A stretch of 64,000 nt of DNA, from assembly GCA_038503075.1 (NCBI GenBank), contig JBCAML010000002.1, positions 1,426,001-1,490,000 of the forward strand, given 5' to 3'. This document shows positions 23,653 through 36,819 of the stretch, in pieces. The notes below the pieces were generated by a model. The model had not been told where the DNA came from. It did not search any database and was given only the letters and a program-made list of their open reading frames with translations. The stretch is from Gyromitra esculenta. Lineage: Eukaryota; Ascomycota; Pezizomycetes; Pezizales; Discinaceae. Made by a program: the position numbers and the translations under genes. Within the stretch, counting starts at the first letter, position 1, and the number at the start of each line of letters is the position of its first letter.

Positions 23653-26600
23653 GGGTTTGTTATGATTGCTATCGCCATTAGATCCGAGTTTTCAGTGGAA
23701 TTTTAGGGCGGGTGCTATATGGCTTCACAGCCCACTTCTAATTTGACCCCAACGAAATGATGGTATTAGAAGTAAATCTCTCTTATCTTATCATACATCT
23801 ACATGCTTCTGGTCTACTAGCCATTCGTGGGGGTATTTGATGAGAATTGGGAGGTGGGCTATGAAAATATCTGTGGCGGGATATTCTAATTCTTTATCCC
23901 TTGTTTATTTTTTTGATTGCTGTTTTGCATATGATGATTCCTCTCTTCCACTTTTCACCCTCTATATTCCCCGTTTTCACTCAGATTCACATAAAATCCA
24001 CACATCCCTTTGTAACACTGCTGTTACGAACCACGTTTAATATTTGGCGGATATCTTTTTATTAGAATCTGGAGAGGAGAGTTTACCGTTATCACTCTCC
24101 TTGATTACGTGTAACTTTTGACACATGGGGGTTTCTATAGTACGAGTATTTTTCCCTAGCGTGCACCTGCACTGGGGTCTCTCCTCGAAAACCCTACGGC
24201 CCTGTGCGATTTCATCTGCACCACCGTTATTTTTCTCTTATTTTGTAAAATTTCCGATTTGTTTTTAATGCACACGTGTATATACATGTACTCTTGGCTT
24301 CTACATCTGTACTTGTGCGCGAGTGATTCCTATCGTTGATATTTGGTATTATATAATTACAACTGGATCACTTGATGCAAATGACTCCTACGGATAGTTA
24401 TGAATATCATGACGCTCAAAAGGCCGAGATGGTACCGGTTCTAGGTTTGGTGCATATATGTGTTGGCGTGTGATCAATGAACACGTAAGTCGGTATGAGG
24501 TTTATACTAGAGATGGAGATTTCGTGACTGTGAACTTCATGAATATGCGGGGTTGTCCGGATCCTGACACCTATTGCTTTTTTCTTACACGCATGTACAT
24601 TTATATCCACAGTTCGTTTTGCCCGCGCTCTTTAGGACAGCCTGGAGGGGGGGCCATTCACAAATTTCCACTTCGCTAGGCATTAGGCATCAACCCAAAA
24701 CTCCGTTCGCTCGGCGAGAAGATCACAAAGTGCCTGCATAACTCTAGTATCGGAATTGCCGGTTCTACCTCCTCTAGATCGCTATCCTCTTCACTGTCTG
24801 ACTAAGGCTCTGATAATTATCTAGAGCACGTACCAAGTCTGTGGCTCAAGGCATCCGACTCTCCAGATCCCAAATGCTTGACGTTCATGATCCCTGACTA
24901 GTTTTTTTTTACAAGTCACGAGCTGAAGCAACAGCTCAAGTCGGTTCGGCTCGTAGAAGCTCAGGCTTGAAATTTCAAACCGGGTTTGCGGACGGGCTCG
25001 AGCCGCGCAATCCTAAAATGGTTCCATATGCTATAATGTGCTAGCTAGTAGTTAGCGGACAAGAGCCAAATCGTGTCCAGTGAAAAACTTGTTTTGAGGG
25101 TCGAGCTGTGTAGCAGGGACTGACTGTCCCGTGTCGCATCTATTTAGATGGAAAGAAAGAAAAGACCTGCTCCATCGTGTCGGTGTGCGAAAAAAGAACC
25201 ATTTATTAACAAACATATCTAGTTCAGCGTCAGTAAATAGTAACTCCTCGGTACCGTATCATATCCTCTGGAAGTGCTCAATCGATTCTGCCCAATGGAG
25301 CATCCTACAAAGCCCTCATGTCTTACTTACATCATATAGATCGCGCGTATCAAATATCTACGCTGGCACTACATAGGCCTGGGCCCTGAGACACTGTCTC
25401 TGGACAGGTTCACGGGATCTTGGCATACGGTGACATTAGCTACTCTCTACGAGCGAATCATGATACCCCAGCGTTAGGCTCCCTGAGATCCTCCTGAGCG
25501 AGGGCGCTGGACCGCACCAAGGGCCCAAGAGCCCTAAAACTAATTAAGGTAGGTCCACGCTACCCTGCGGCTTTTGCTGCCTACTTTTCTGCCCCCCCAG
25601 GGAGACGGAGGGTTGGCAGATTGATCCTCATGGCGCAATTCGATCAGGGGCCGTGTGTAATTTTTCTGGTGCCTATCGTATCGTATCGTATCGTGTGGTC
25701 TTGGTAATGTGCATCTGTGCGGCGAGGGAGTCGGTTGTTTTATCTCCGAATGGATGGATGTCGTATGTGCGTTGGCAGGTTAGAGTAGCGGTGTAAATCA
25801 AGCGCAGACGCCGCCGGAAATCACGGATTTGCACGAAAATCTGAGGCTAAAGAAGCTTTTTTTTTTTCCACGCATGTGAGGCACGAGAGTACATGTAGAG
25901 TACATATTTAGAGCAGGGTTGTGAGTGGCAGGGTAGCGGGGAGTAGAGTATGGAGGGGTGATTCGGTTGAAGGGGCTGGAATCACGACTGCGCGACGATG
26001 ACAGACAGACAACTTGGGGTCAATTACGTATGAAGAGTAAGAGCTGCTGCGGGTTCGTGTTGGCTATCCAAGGAGCAGAATTCAATCAAATCCATGTATT
26101 CGCTGAAGCCTGCGAACAACTGAAACACCTGTAGTTTGGTTCTTTTTCTTTTTGCCTTAGAGTGCGGTTTCTGTAGAATATATGAATTCAGACCATTCCA
26201 CGGAGGCTATGGGGGGGATTGCACTAAAATCCCGAGAGCCGAATGGTCTACAGTATTGTGAGTTGGTTGGAGATGTCTACATTCGTTTTTCTGTAACACG
26301 TGAGCACCATAGAGTTTGAACCCCTTGAGATGCGAGGTAGAATACTCCACGGGGGTACTACTATCCATACAAGAAGACCCCATTGTTTAGACAAATTAAT
26401 TTGCCTGTATCTAGCTGATTTTTTTAGTGCCACGACAACAAAGGTTGGAGGGAGGAGTGAGAGATGGCGCCGCCATTCTAGCAGCAATTGCAGATACTCC
26501 TCACCCCCTCCCACAGCACTTGTTTCTTTTTCTTGTATCCTCTAGTAAGAAGGGGCTTCCGGAGTTTCTTCTGCTACTAGTACTGATTTCATGACTCCAG

Positions 26601-26686
26601 GAACCATGCAGAGAGAGGTAACTAGAGTGTTTTACGTTTGGAGTGCAAAAATGGAGTGCAAAAAGAGGTTGCAGGATGTGGATGTA
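23653..26686. other. intergenic, gene-poor
   Basis: 3' flank of the kinase, then sequence without supported genes. A short CGTAT microsatellite sits at about 25675-25693. TACATGTA octamers occur at 24283 and 25890. Confidence 0.45.
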
Positions 26687-26838
26687 CGGCGTACGGCATG
26701 AAAGATCGAGAAACCGGATCTACTGACAAGGCTTTGTTGCCAATCCGACTGCTAGAATCGTACTCGAAAACTCCAGGGAACCAATAATAACCCCGAAACC
26801 CAAGTTTCACGTCCCTAGATCTTACTTGCTGTACGCTG
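26687..26838. mobile_element. TA-flanked MITE, family B copy 2 (inverted)
   Basis: Diverged 152-bp copy of the element at 5190-5346 in opposite orientation. The left end CGGCGTACGGCATGAAAGAT follows TA (26685-26686). The right end TTGCTGTACGCTG precedes TA (26839-26840). Interior blocks also align with the complement of copy 1, including CGAAACCCAAGTTTCACGT against CGAATCCCAAGTCCCACGT. Many differences are transitions, as in an aged or RIP-exposed copy. Confidence 0.72.
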
Positions 26839-26840
26839 TA

Positions 26841-28712
26841 TCTCAAAAAAAAACAAATATATTGACATTATGCACTTGCATGTATAAATTTCACTTCAGT
26901 GCAGGAGAGACTAATTGGATAGACCCCTTCGTATCTTTCATAGACCCGGCTGCCACTCTTTTTTTTTTCGCCACAAAAGAACTTGCAAACCCAGATTTTC
27001 ACTAGGAAAACTCAACGACGCCTAGAACATTCTCCCCACGAAAATGGTGTTTGGTTTCATTCGTTTATTCTTGCCCTGAAGCGTTCTCTGAGCTTAACGC
27101 TTAACTATCGGCTTGATGACAGACCATGCCTAAAGCACTCTTAGCTTCGAAAACGTGCGCGAGAGTTTTCGACACACTTCTTATTACCCCTTTGGGCCAC
27201 TATCTCCTATGAGATGAAAACAAAACGAGGGGTTAAAACCGATTACTTCAATTTGGCCGAAGTTTATTTGTGCAAAGTAGACATTTGTGATTGAAAAGTA
27301 ACAAAACTCGCCTATACTGCTCATTGGTAAAGTTATGGGTATTTGCTTACAGCATTTTGTCTACCATGATTGCCACTCTTGGGGGGGGGTTAAATGTTTT
27401 GTACAACAGCCACGTGATAGCTGAGGCAGTGGATACATGTAACTCCGGCAGAAGTTGCTTTCCTGTGGCGGCCAGAATTGTTTCTTGTGTGTTTCTATCC
27501 ATAGCTAAGATAAGAATATTTTTGGTTGAAGGGTCTGGAAAATAGCTGCACTAGGCAGTAATATGGGAACAATCCCGCCGCGGGACGGTCATTAAGTTTA
27601 GCCGTAAAAATGCTTCATCGCCCAACCCCTACGGCGATACCCTTAGCTTAACGTTTACCCGCTAGTGACGATTACTGAGCTAATAATATAGCGTCAGGTG
27701 TTGGTGCTAGCAATTATGTATCTACATGTACCTCTAGAACAACTATCTAGGGTGCTCAGCGCACAAGCTAAAGCCCACATTGCTATGGCCTCTATTACGC
27801 CCTAGCTTCACGTTCATAGCATCTTGGTCTTTGTTTCCTAGGATCCGTTTGGGGATAAACATCTACAGGCCCCTTGGCCATGGTAGTGCTGGAAACACAT
27901 ACCTTCTGGGGAATAGGATGTCTATCGTAAGGTTCAGTAGCGACGGAAGTTCCGCCCCCTCATTCACCAGGCTCCCGTGACTCTTGACAAGAGGGCCATC
28001 CCGAGCGCGACGATAGGCCGCCGGAGGAAAACCAGGAATGAGAAAATGCGCTTATATAGTCTCTTTACGGGGTTTGGGTTGCCTACTTGATACTAGTAGC
28101 TGACAGGTGGTGGTTTCTTCCGTGTGAGCCGTCAAATTGGGTAAAATATTACCCCAAACGATACGGGACCTGGCCGAGGGGGAGGGCCAATCAAAGTATC
28201 TTATCGGCGACCACATTCTGCTGGTAGAGGTCTGACAACTCAATACGGGGGGAGGGGCAATGCTTGGAGTACTAGTTTGATTTTACGGGGCATTTTTCTC
28301 TGCTCACAGGTATACTATTAACGAATGATCCTGCTTGGTATTATTTTTTTCTTTTTATGTTATTCTTGTCGCACGAGGTTGTATGGTTTTTCTTAATATC
28401 TTGATAGATGCATTGATCCCACTAGTAGAGCATATTTGGCCCTAGGCCTATTGTGGAGATCAATGGACTCAACAACCTCAACAATCATTCACACAAGCTA
28501 GGGGGAAAAAACGAATATTCAAAGTTACTCTTCTATATCCCCCACAATTACCTCTTGAATACATTTTTCATCTCTTTATAATCTCATTAATCTTATTTCA
28601 ACTCCCTATCGATCCGTCAACCCACACCAATCATTGGTATCTTTTTCTGAGATTTTTATACCTCTTCTTACTAGTTTGAACACCTTTTTTTTTATATATA
28701 TTTCTTTACCCA
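26841..28712. other. intergenic, gene-poor
   Basis: No supported gene. TACATGTA octamers at 27434 and 27723. The last 200 bases before 28713 are T-rich and CT-rich, in keeping with a promoter of the next gene. Confidence 0.4.
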
Positions 28713-29531
28713 ATGCTTTTCAACTATTCGGCAGCATCTCTATTCCCCTTCTTCGTATCAGCGATCATTCTTGGATCAAAATGGGGCCGAGTGATGGTGT
28801 ATGCAGTAAATATGCACCGCAATGATATGTCCTATATAGGCTTCAGAGTGGTCAAGAAGAACAAGTCCTTCACCATAAGAGAAGTGAGTCCATCGGGTAG
28901 TCCCGATCAAACGGATGATAATACCAGGTTCGTACTACACCACCAGCACACCCTCCTTGTACGCTGTAATTCCTGCTTGGGTTGAACCATGACAAGAGAA
29001 AAATTCGTTTTATTGCCTCGTCCCATGCTGAATATATTATTTCTACCCGCCCGCCCACCCCTCCAAACCACACCCCCCCCCTTTTTTCCCCCACCTCCCT
29101 TCTTGAGAAAAAAAAACTGATTCTGATAATTTATAATTTGGTTGCTATACAGCGCACCTTTAATCTGGATCATCACTGCCGCGCTAACTCCACTGATTAT
29201 GCTCGCCATCCTCATCCTCATCCGCCAACACCGGCAGGCCGGCAGTAGCCCCCCCACCACCGAGAATCATGAACTTGATTTCCTCTCCTTCAACGAATTT
29301 AACACAAGCACTCATTTCGATATCATCCCCCTCAAACCCATCGGTCGCAACTACGACAATGGCTATAACGGCGACCACGGCAATCGTCACGAGACCCCGT
29401 CTCGGGTGTACGGCGGTTGCGAGCTACCCATATTCACAGATCTCCACGTTTCCTGCTCGGGGGAGAGAAGGGGGGGAGTGCATGTGAGTGATACGCACCG
29501 GCCATCAGACAAGCGGGGGCGGTGGTGCTAG
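28713..29531 (+). CDS. putative small single-pass membrane protein
   Basis: Join 28713-28927 and 29153-29531, 197 residues. Residues 1-22 (MLFNYSAASLFPFFVSAIIL...) are hydrophobic, like a signal peptide. A polar segment of about 50 residues follows. Exon 2 supplies a strong transmembrane helix (PLIWIITAALTPLIMLAILI), a basic RQHRQ stop-transfer and an acidic tail. The splice is in phase (AG|C), with a GTTCGT donor, weak by consensus but also used by eL24 in this window, and a TATACAG acceptor with CTGAT upstream. The 225-nt intron is long. No family is recognised. The topology and sensible junction make a real gene plausible, but it rests on composition only. Confidence 0.38.
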
Positions 29532-31105
29532 AGGTGCAGCACATACCCAGGGGCATGGTTCTTTTACTAGCACCGCGGGAAGACGAAATGGGCTGCACGC
29601 AACTAGCGCATGCGTGGGCCAGTTTTTTTTTTTCTGGTGGAAGGCTGAGAAAACGTCAACGGTTCAAGAACCATACCATATATATGTCGTATGTAGTTGG
29701 TCATAATGCATACCCCGAGCCACTACGAAAATCTTCCGTATCCGCCGTGGATAGGATAGCATACCAGCTTGATATCGTTTCTAATCCTTTTGATCATTAG
29801 TTGAGGCCCAACACGTTATGTACCGCGCGGTTGGTCCGTTGCATATGTTTCCTTTTGTTCGTGCGTCTGGGCTGCTCTTGTTTTTTTTCTTTCCGGTTGC
29901 TTCATGTGGTGTCAATCGACCACTAACGAGAAAATATAGTCCGTTTGGCATGAGCAACAGAGATTAACCTCAAGAGTGAGCTCCTTTGCGCCAAACTCAT
30001 CCTCTTTACATGGATACAGCCTACTATGGCCCCAGTGACCTTTGATTTTAACGGCTGTGGTGCATGAACGGAATGTCGTTGAATTGTATCGAATCGATAG
30101 ACTTTATTCTCTCGCTAGCACATCTGCTTTAGCATTCCAAACACAACCCCCGTTCTTTTCGTCTGATCTTTACTCTTCGAGCTTTTAACTCATGACCGGT
30201 CCGTTTTCGTACCATATTACTGCCGTTTGTGCATACTTCACTTGAATCAGGTCAACCATGCTCTCATCGGTCGGTACTACCATACTCCGCCAAAACCAAA
30301 AGCTGATTTTGACCGATTACAGAATTTTATGAGGGAGGGCCGAGAAAAAAAAAAAAAAAAGGGACCCTCTCCCATGCAAACATAGTTATCTGCACGTTCC
30401 ACGATGGAGGAAACCTCTATAAGCCAAGGGTCGTGGAACGTTTGTGGGGCTCAAATGAGTAAAAGAGTGTGGCAACATGAAACTCTCGAAGGCAAAAAGA
30501 GAGACGAGAAGAGAAGAGAAAGACTGTACAGCGAGAGAAAAATATGTATGTAAATGAAGGTAAAGAAAGAAAGAAAGAAATAAACCTCCAACTAAATGAT
30601 CGTCAACCGAACCACCAATGCAGACTGATGCTATCCTTCAATAAAGGGTCGCAATCCTCGAATCTCGTTCTATGTAAATACTGGCATTATCATCGCGAAG
30701 GGAAAACGCAAACCGGCAAAGCCAGTTAAAGACAAGACAGAAGAAGACGACAAAAAGCCACCAGAAAACACAACAACCTCCCGCAAAAAATGGATATAGA
30801 TAAATGTTACGAAAAAGACCTCTGACGCAATATGCAGGATAGAATTTCGCAAGTTGCGCTTTCATAGATGCGCGATCTGTGTTTCATACAACAAAATACT
30901 CAAAAAGGCATGACACAAGCGTAAATAATTCCGCGAATCCGCGTAAATGAGCAAAAACATAATTAAACCAAAGAGAAAAGAGAAAAGAGAGGATAACCAG
31001 TTTTTTGAGCGATCCTATTTGTACTGTCGCGAAGCGTTGCACCATTGCCGTACATATGGGTCCTAAAGATCACATCAACCCCAACCCAGGCTTCGTGCAC
31101 ACAGA
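29532..31105. other. intergenic between convergent genes
   Basis: No supported gene. Contains A-rich and GAAA-rich simple sequence near 30.34 kb and 30.57 kb, and the probable 3' UTR of the minus-strand transcription factor. Confidence 0.4.
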
Positions 31106-32647
31106 TCAAAGCCCTGACCTCGGCCTGAGCTTGTCCAACATATTATCGTCCGTAGTAGACCGAATATTATTCCGGTTCTGATTTTGTGACTGTGGTCCAT
31201 TATTCGGATCGATCAGATTTGCCATTTGCATAGAGGGAATGGGGTGACTGCTAGAGCTTGACAGGTTGGGACCTGAAGACGTAGGTTTCGGGGGTGGTGG
31301 CGGATACTGCATTGGTGGATGAAATGGATGCGGTGAGCCACTCGAGCGATCACCCGGGGAATGATATCCGATAGGTGATCTAGGTCGCTGCTGACCCGTA
31401 CTCGGGCCAGAGCTTTGCGCCTGCGAATAGTAGTTCCCCGAGATTGACGACGGTGGACCTTGACCGTAACTCGGACCTTGATAGGCCGAGGGAGGTCCGG
31501 TCGCAGGCGGTGGAGAATACGCATGATGCGGCGGTACAAGATGGGACGAAGGGGAGGGAGGCTCATTCCGGCCGTAGCGATTAGGGTAATCACCTACGGA
31601 TCCACGCCTCGCAAGGGAGTGCGGTTGACCTGGATTCGCAGGCGCGGGAGGAGGCAGGAGAGGAGGATGTAACTCCTGGCTTCTGCTTCGCTCGGCCTCA
31701 TACGCTACTTGCTCCTCATAAGGCCTGTTGTAGGCCTGTGACGGCGGAGGAGGTTGTTGCCTACTGGAACCAACACTTGGACTGGATGCGCGGGGATATT
31801 GTTGTGGCGGATGAAAGTCCATTGGTGGTGGTGGAGGAGGGGGAGGGGGTAAAGAATTGTAGTTGGAGGGGAGAAGCTGACCATGTGCTCCATACAACAT
31901 TGGCTGAGCGGTTCTTCCAGCTGCCCCACGACCAGCCATACCCTGATGCTGTTTCATATGCGGATATGCTGCATGAGCAGGAACAAACGCCTGGGCCTGT
32001 GAAGAGACAGGAGTGAAAACGCACTCCTGGTTAAACCGTAGGCAGTTGGCGCAGCGGCCATCTGGAGAGGACTCGAACCCAGAACAACGGATCTAATTAA
32101 CCCTTTTTTTAGCAACTAGTAATTCGAGGCAATCAATGTGGAATTCACCTTGCGTCTTCGACAATACCTACAGGCAATTGCTGTTCTTTGGCGAGGAGCT
32201 GGTTGTTGAAATCCCGCTAATTGATGTGGCGGCATCCTGGAAGAATACATCTCAGTGTACAAAGACATTGCGTGCTCTGGATTGTGATCTTGAGGAATCT
32301 GATGTGGCGGAGGAGATTGTTGGGGGTGGTGGGGATGCTGGTGCTGAAGTTGAGGATGCTGTGGATGCTGTGGATGCTGTGGGTGATGAGGGTGATGAGG
32401 GTGATGAGGGTTCTATATATATACATGTTAGCATGCACGAGGATAAATTGGGAAGGGGAGGGGAGGGGAGGGTGGGGATCCGAAATGAGCGTACAGCAGA
32501 TTGATGGTCGGAATAACGGTGATGGTGCTGATTATCTACTTCGTCTTCATCGGACGACTGCCCACCAGGATGCTCGTGATCGTCTTCCTCGTTTGACCAC
32601 TCGTTCTGATGGTGGGGTTGGCCGTTGGGTGGGGGATTCCAGGACAT
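31106..32647 (-). CDS. Zn(II)2Cys6 binuclear-cluster transcription factor
   Basis: Complement of join 31106-32092, 32149-32412 and 32495-32647; 467 residues, all junctions phase 0. Introns are 56 nt (32093-32148) and 82 nt (32413-32494, with a perfect TGCTAAC branch site). Exon 1 is acidic. Exon 2 begins with a His/Pro/Gln repeat tract. The DNA-binding domain spans 132-163: C132-x2-C135-x6-C142-x10-C153-x2-C156-x6-C163. The 56-nt intron splits it between K139 and I140. The remaining 300 residues are disordered and Pro/Ser/Gln rich, with a nine-proline run, and end NMLDKLRPRSGL. No fungal-specific middle homology domain is visible, so this is a compact member of the class. I do not recognise a named ortholog. 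The GGTTCGAGTCC in this gene is coding, not a tRNA T-arm. Confidence 0.85.
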
Positions 32648-35600
32648 TTGAAGCTCTGAAAGAAGACAGATGGATGAGGATGGGATGCGAGTTTAAAGGT
32701 CAAGAAGCCTGGTTTTGCGAGAGCATGGCATGCAATGTAGACTCTACAAGATGTGGAACCTGACGAACCGAAAAACGCGCCGCGCGAGGGAGCGGAGCAG
32801 CTGGTCTCGGTGCGGGATGCAATGTAAGGGCCCGTTGGCCCGCTCGTTACTTGGGGAAAGGGGGAGGATTGGCAGCGTTTGTGAGAGATGGGTGTGGGGG
32901 GAGGGGGGGGTAGATGGTAATCAAGTGATGGATGGATGGGTGGATGGATGGGGATCAGGATTCGATGACGCTGGACCGCAGTCCCGGGACAAACGGAACA
33001 AGTATCACAATTCTGGAGAGCGGGAAGGGACGGTTAGGGTGCAGCAGCGGGTGATAGATTGCAGGAGAAACAGAACCCGCAGATTGGCGGCGGATCAGCT
33101 TCAGCTTCCGGTATGCGATGCGAAGCCCAAACCGGGAGTGGGAAAGTAAGTAAGGTGGGTAGTCAGTCAATGGTGGATGAGGCTTTTCGTGCCTGGTGGA
33201 TGGACCCGTTGGATGTTAGTTTTTTTAGATGGTAAAGACCCCCCCAATTGTTAGGTGGGGGAGGGGGGTGTTTTTGAGAATTGTCGATAGTGGTACTTGG
33301 GGTTGGCGGAGGGGGTTTCGGTGCAGGCTGTGGGAGGGGAGGGGAGGGGGAAAAGACAAGGGGTGTGCTCTAGGTAGACGGTAGTGGGGAAAAAATGTCG
33401 AGTGTTGGCGGCGAAAGGGACCACCAGATGCGCGGTTACAGACAGAGCCTCCACACCGCTTGGATTATCCTTCCTGCCGGACCTGCAACTGAGATCACGG
33501 CGGCGGGAAAGCAGAAGTTTAAGGACGATGAAAAAAGAAAGGAAAGGAAAGGAAAAGACTGCTCTGGTGAATGGGCAAACTCAGAAAAGGCCAGGTACCG
33601 GGGCTTCGCTGGCGCAATATTGAGGCTTCACTACAGCCTTAGCACCGCGTCTCTTCTCCCAAGCATTAATAGCGCTAGTCCAATCCTTGCCCGGCCCTGT
33701 CGTTGGTTATCCTTTTGTGGACACTTCCTAGTTCCTAGGCGAGATTATCGACTCCCGGAGATGAGATATGACAGGCCAGATGACGAAGGCGGGAGTGTCT
33801 CTATGTTATGCACTTTAGTGCAACATCACACGCGAGAGGCTGGCTTGGGCTGAGCTGTTCTATCAGATAAATAGTAAGAAGTGGGAGAAAACGAACGGTG
33901 AGTTCCTTGTGTTTTGGAAATGCTAGACCGGGCCAGCAAAGTGTAGCAATGCTGTATGTATGTAGAACGGGAATGCCCTGCTCTCCCTCGAAAATCAGGA
34001 CTGTTGGGGAATTAAAAAAAATAAAAAAATGGACAGCACCACCAGCGCACACCAATGGAATCAGACCGCTTCGTTGTGGTGGTGGTGCTTAACTGTGCCG
34101 AGGAAGCCCAAGAGTCTGGGTTGGGTGAGGACTTTCGTCCGATTATGCTACGTTAGACGCAACCCCGCCTACGACTACAATTGTCGACCGGTGTGAGTAA
34201 GAAAGTGTGATGACCGGCTACAACAGCCCCGGGTACCTATGAATATGTATATAGGATGTATGATGTATCTGGGACCTGGGACCGTCCCTCTGAACCCTTA
34301 GTCGCTTAATTTCGACGGGTCCATGATACTGGACGGGAGGTGGTCAAATTAGTCCAAGGGGGATGAAGGTAGTGGGAAATACACACTGTGCATGCATAGC
34401 AAGTCGAATAAAGCTCGAACGATCTTTGCCGCCTGACTGAGCAAGAAGCCCACCGAGCCTATTGACACCTCACGATCTGATCGGACGGTGATGCACGAAT
34501 GCGAAAATGTTGTTGATTGAAGCGGGGGGAACCACGCGAGGCCAGCTGATCCGAGAGCGAGGGACAAGTTCAAGTCACCCACCAAAGCAAGAGAAGGGGG
34601 AGAGTATTGAGGTCGGAAAGAGAGGTGAAGGGAAGAGGGAGCTTGATACTCTCTGGGCTGGTGGACAGAAGCGGATTTGCGGGTCAAAGTCGTGTCCAGG
34701 CAAGTGAGACAGTTCATCCACAGCCATCTAGAGAAAAAAGGGAACAGGTTCACTGATTTGCCATTGTGACCTTTTAGGACAACTGCGAGCCCTTCTCCCG
34801 TGGGATGGGAAGCTGCAACTGGAAGAACCAAAGTTTGGCTACAGCGTACATACATGAGTGGCATTGCTCACTCGGTAACCTACATAATGGGCGTCATGAG
34901 TTAGAGCGGAAAGGAGGGCTTACATCCAGATCAGACTATAAGGGAACCTGCAGATAGTGGCTTTAAGACAGAAAGAGTTGTGAGTGAAAACTGTGGTTGA
35001 GACTCCCGAGAGGGAGGTACAGGGGAAGTGCAGACGTCACTGACTTCTAGGATATACGACCATTGGGCTTTCTTATCGTACCTCAGGTAAACTACATGTA
35101 GCTGTTGGGATGTTCGCCAGGCACGGTTGGCCAGGATGCTACAGCCGTGGATGCGGGTTAGAGATTACGAATCCATTTGGAATTCCTCTATGAAAACACG
35201 AACGTGAAGAATTACACGGAGACGACATCGACGTCACCGCCAAAGCGTCTTAGCTCTGTAAAGTCGCACATATTCTCGAGCTTGTCGTGGTGGTTGGAGG
35301 TCGTGATGTGCGTTGTTCACCAGCGTGCAGACGCTTTCGGGCGTTTTGTGCAATCCTAACGATCTTGCACTTCTGGTGCACGAAGAGTGGAACGTGCAGT
35401 TACAAGCATGTGCATATGTCCACATGACTGGTGACATCAAAGGCTCCAGGGAAAGGAAAAAGGTCGTAGAAATATATTGCGGCCTCTAGCCTCCCTTGTG
35501 TCCAGGTATCTTGAATTCTCAAACACCAAAACCCCTGTTATCCACTAATTGAAATAGTATCAATACAATCCATCACACGTAGATACATGTAGTCATCTCC

Positions 35601-36819
35601 TCACCCTCAGGTATATGGAATGCCCGGCTATCAGAGTCACAAAGACCCTGATCGGTTCAGCAATTGGCTGAATAGTTCCGAGAACCCAAAACGGACGAGT
35701 GGTCAGGGAAGATGTAGCATCATGTGCCGGAACGAGCCATAACGTTTACTCACCCGATTCCCGCTGTGGGACAATCGAACATTCTGGCAAAACCTTCCAT
35801 CTGCAGCCTCCCCGCGTTTCAATCTTGAAGAAACGGGACTCACCGCTGGGAAATGAGGTTACCTCAGCCTCTAAACGTGTTTGACGGGGTATTGAGCCGG
35901 TTCAGTACAACCTAGTTCAAGCGAACCAATCTCGCGGTGCGACACACCGTTGGCTGTTTTCGCGGGGTCCCCAGCGCTTGATTAGAGTAGAGGCCCTGAG
36001 ACTGGTGCCCAGTCAATTATGACAGATTAACCACAGGCCGGAAATGCTTGACTTGTGCATCCCCATCAGCCAATGTCATGGCGGGCCGCTCCGAAAAACC
36101 ACGGACAGATTGCGCTTCTAACGTGATATCACCGTTAATAATGTCTCACCGATGGAACATTTTACTTGCACAATGTTTCGTCCCGTATTCAACTACTTCT
36201 CTTGTGATAAGACCCGGTCTATATTAAAAAAAAACCACACATTCACATGCTATATAGCTATGAACTTTTGTAATACATGCTGAAGTATCACGAAAACTAT
36301 GTCTGATATAGAAAAAGAAATAGAAAAAGAAAGAAATAAAAGATTGATGTATCGGTTCTATATTGATTCGATAGTTAAATCAATAATTAATGAGAGAGCG
36401 CCGTCGCTGTTCTTTGCCGGCGATGGGAAGATCAAAAGTCTTTGCGAAGGTTTGAACTTCTCGCACTTGGTCACAGGGACTATCGATGTAACGAAGAAGA
36501 GCTTGATAAGAAAGCGATGCCATCATTTGACGGAGCAGTCTGGCCGTAATCCGAATATTCTGGCCTCATGAATAATTGAGGGGATGCTATACACTCAATT
36601 TCGAAACGGAAGACGTATGAAGATAAAATAGCCGTAAAAAGAAAATAAGAAGAAATAAAGATGGGATGGAGGGGCTTGAATGACAGCATCCTTGGTAGAG
36701 TCCGTGCGTATCTGTAGGAGGAGGTGGGTATTAAAACCAGAAAAGACTGGTTTTTGGTGATGTGTCCGGCAGTATCCGATGCAACCTTGTCCGATAACCG
36801 CAATCGTACCCTCCTTTGA
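32648..36819. other. intergenic, promoter of the Zn2Cys6 gene and gene-poor DNA
   Basis: No supported gene. The first kilobase upstream of the factor is G-rich on the plus strand, with a GGAT microsatellite (32928-32953). Frames at 33395-33853 (plus) and 34349-34864 (minus) are open but unlike any family. TACATGTA octamers at 35093 and 35584. Confidence 0.4.
32928..32953. repeat. GGAT microsatellite
   Basis: Six tandem ATGG/GGAT-type units with one interruption, in the promoter region of the Zn2Cys6 gene. Confidence 0.8.

Noticed and set aside
32058..32090. tRNA T-arm-like GGTTCGAGTCC on the minus strand
   Set aside because: It encodes SGFESSPD within the Zn2Cys6 domain; no acceptor or D arm around it.
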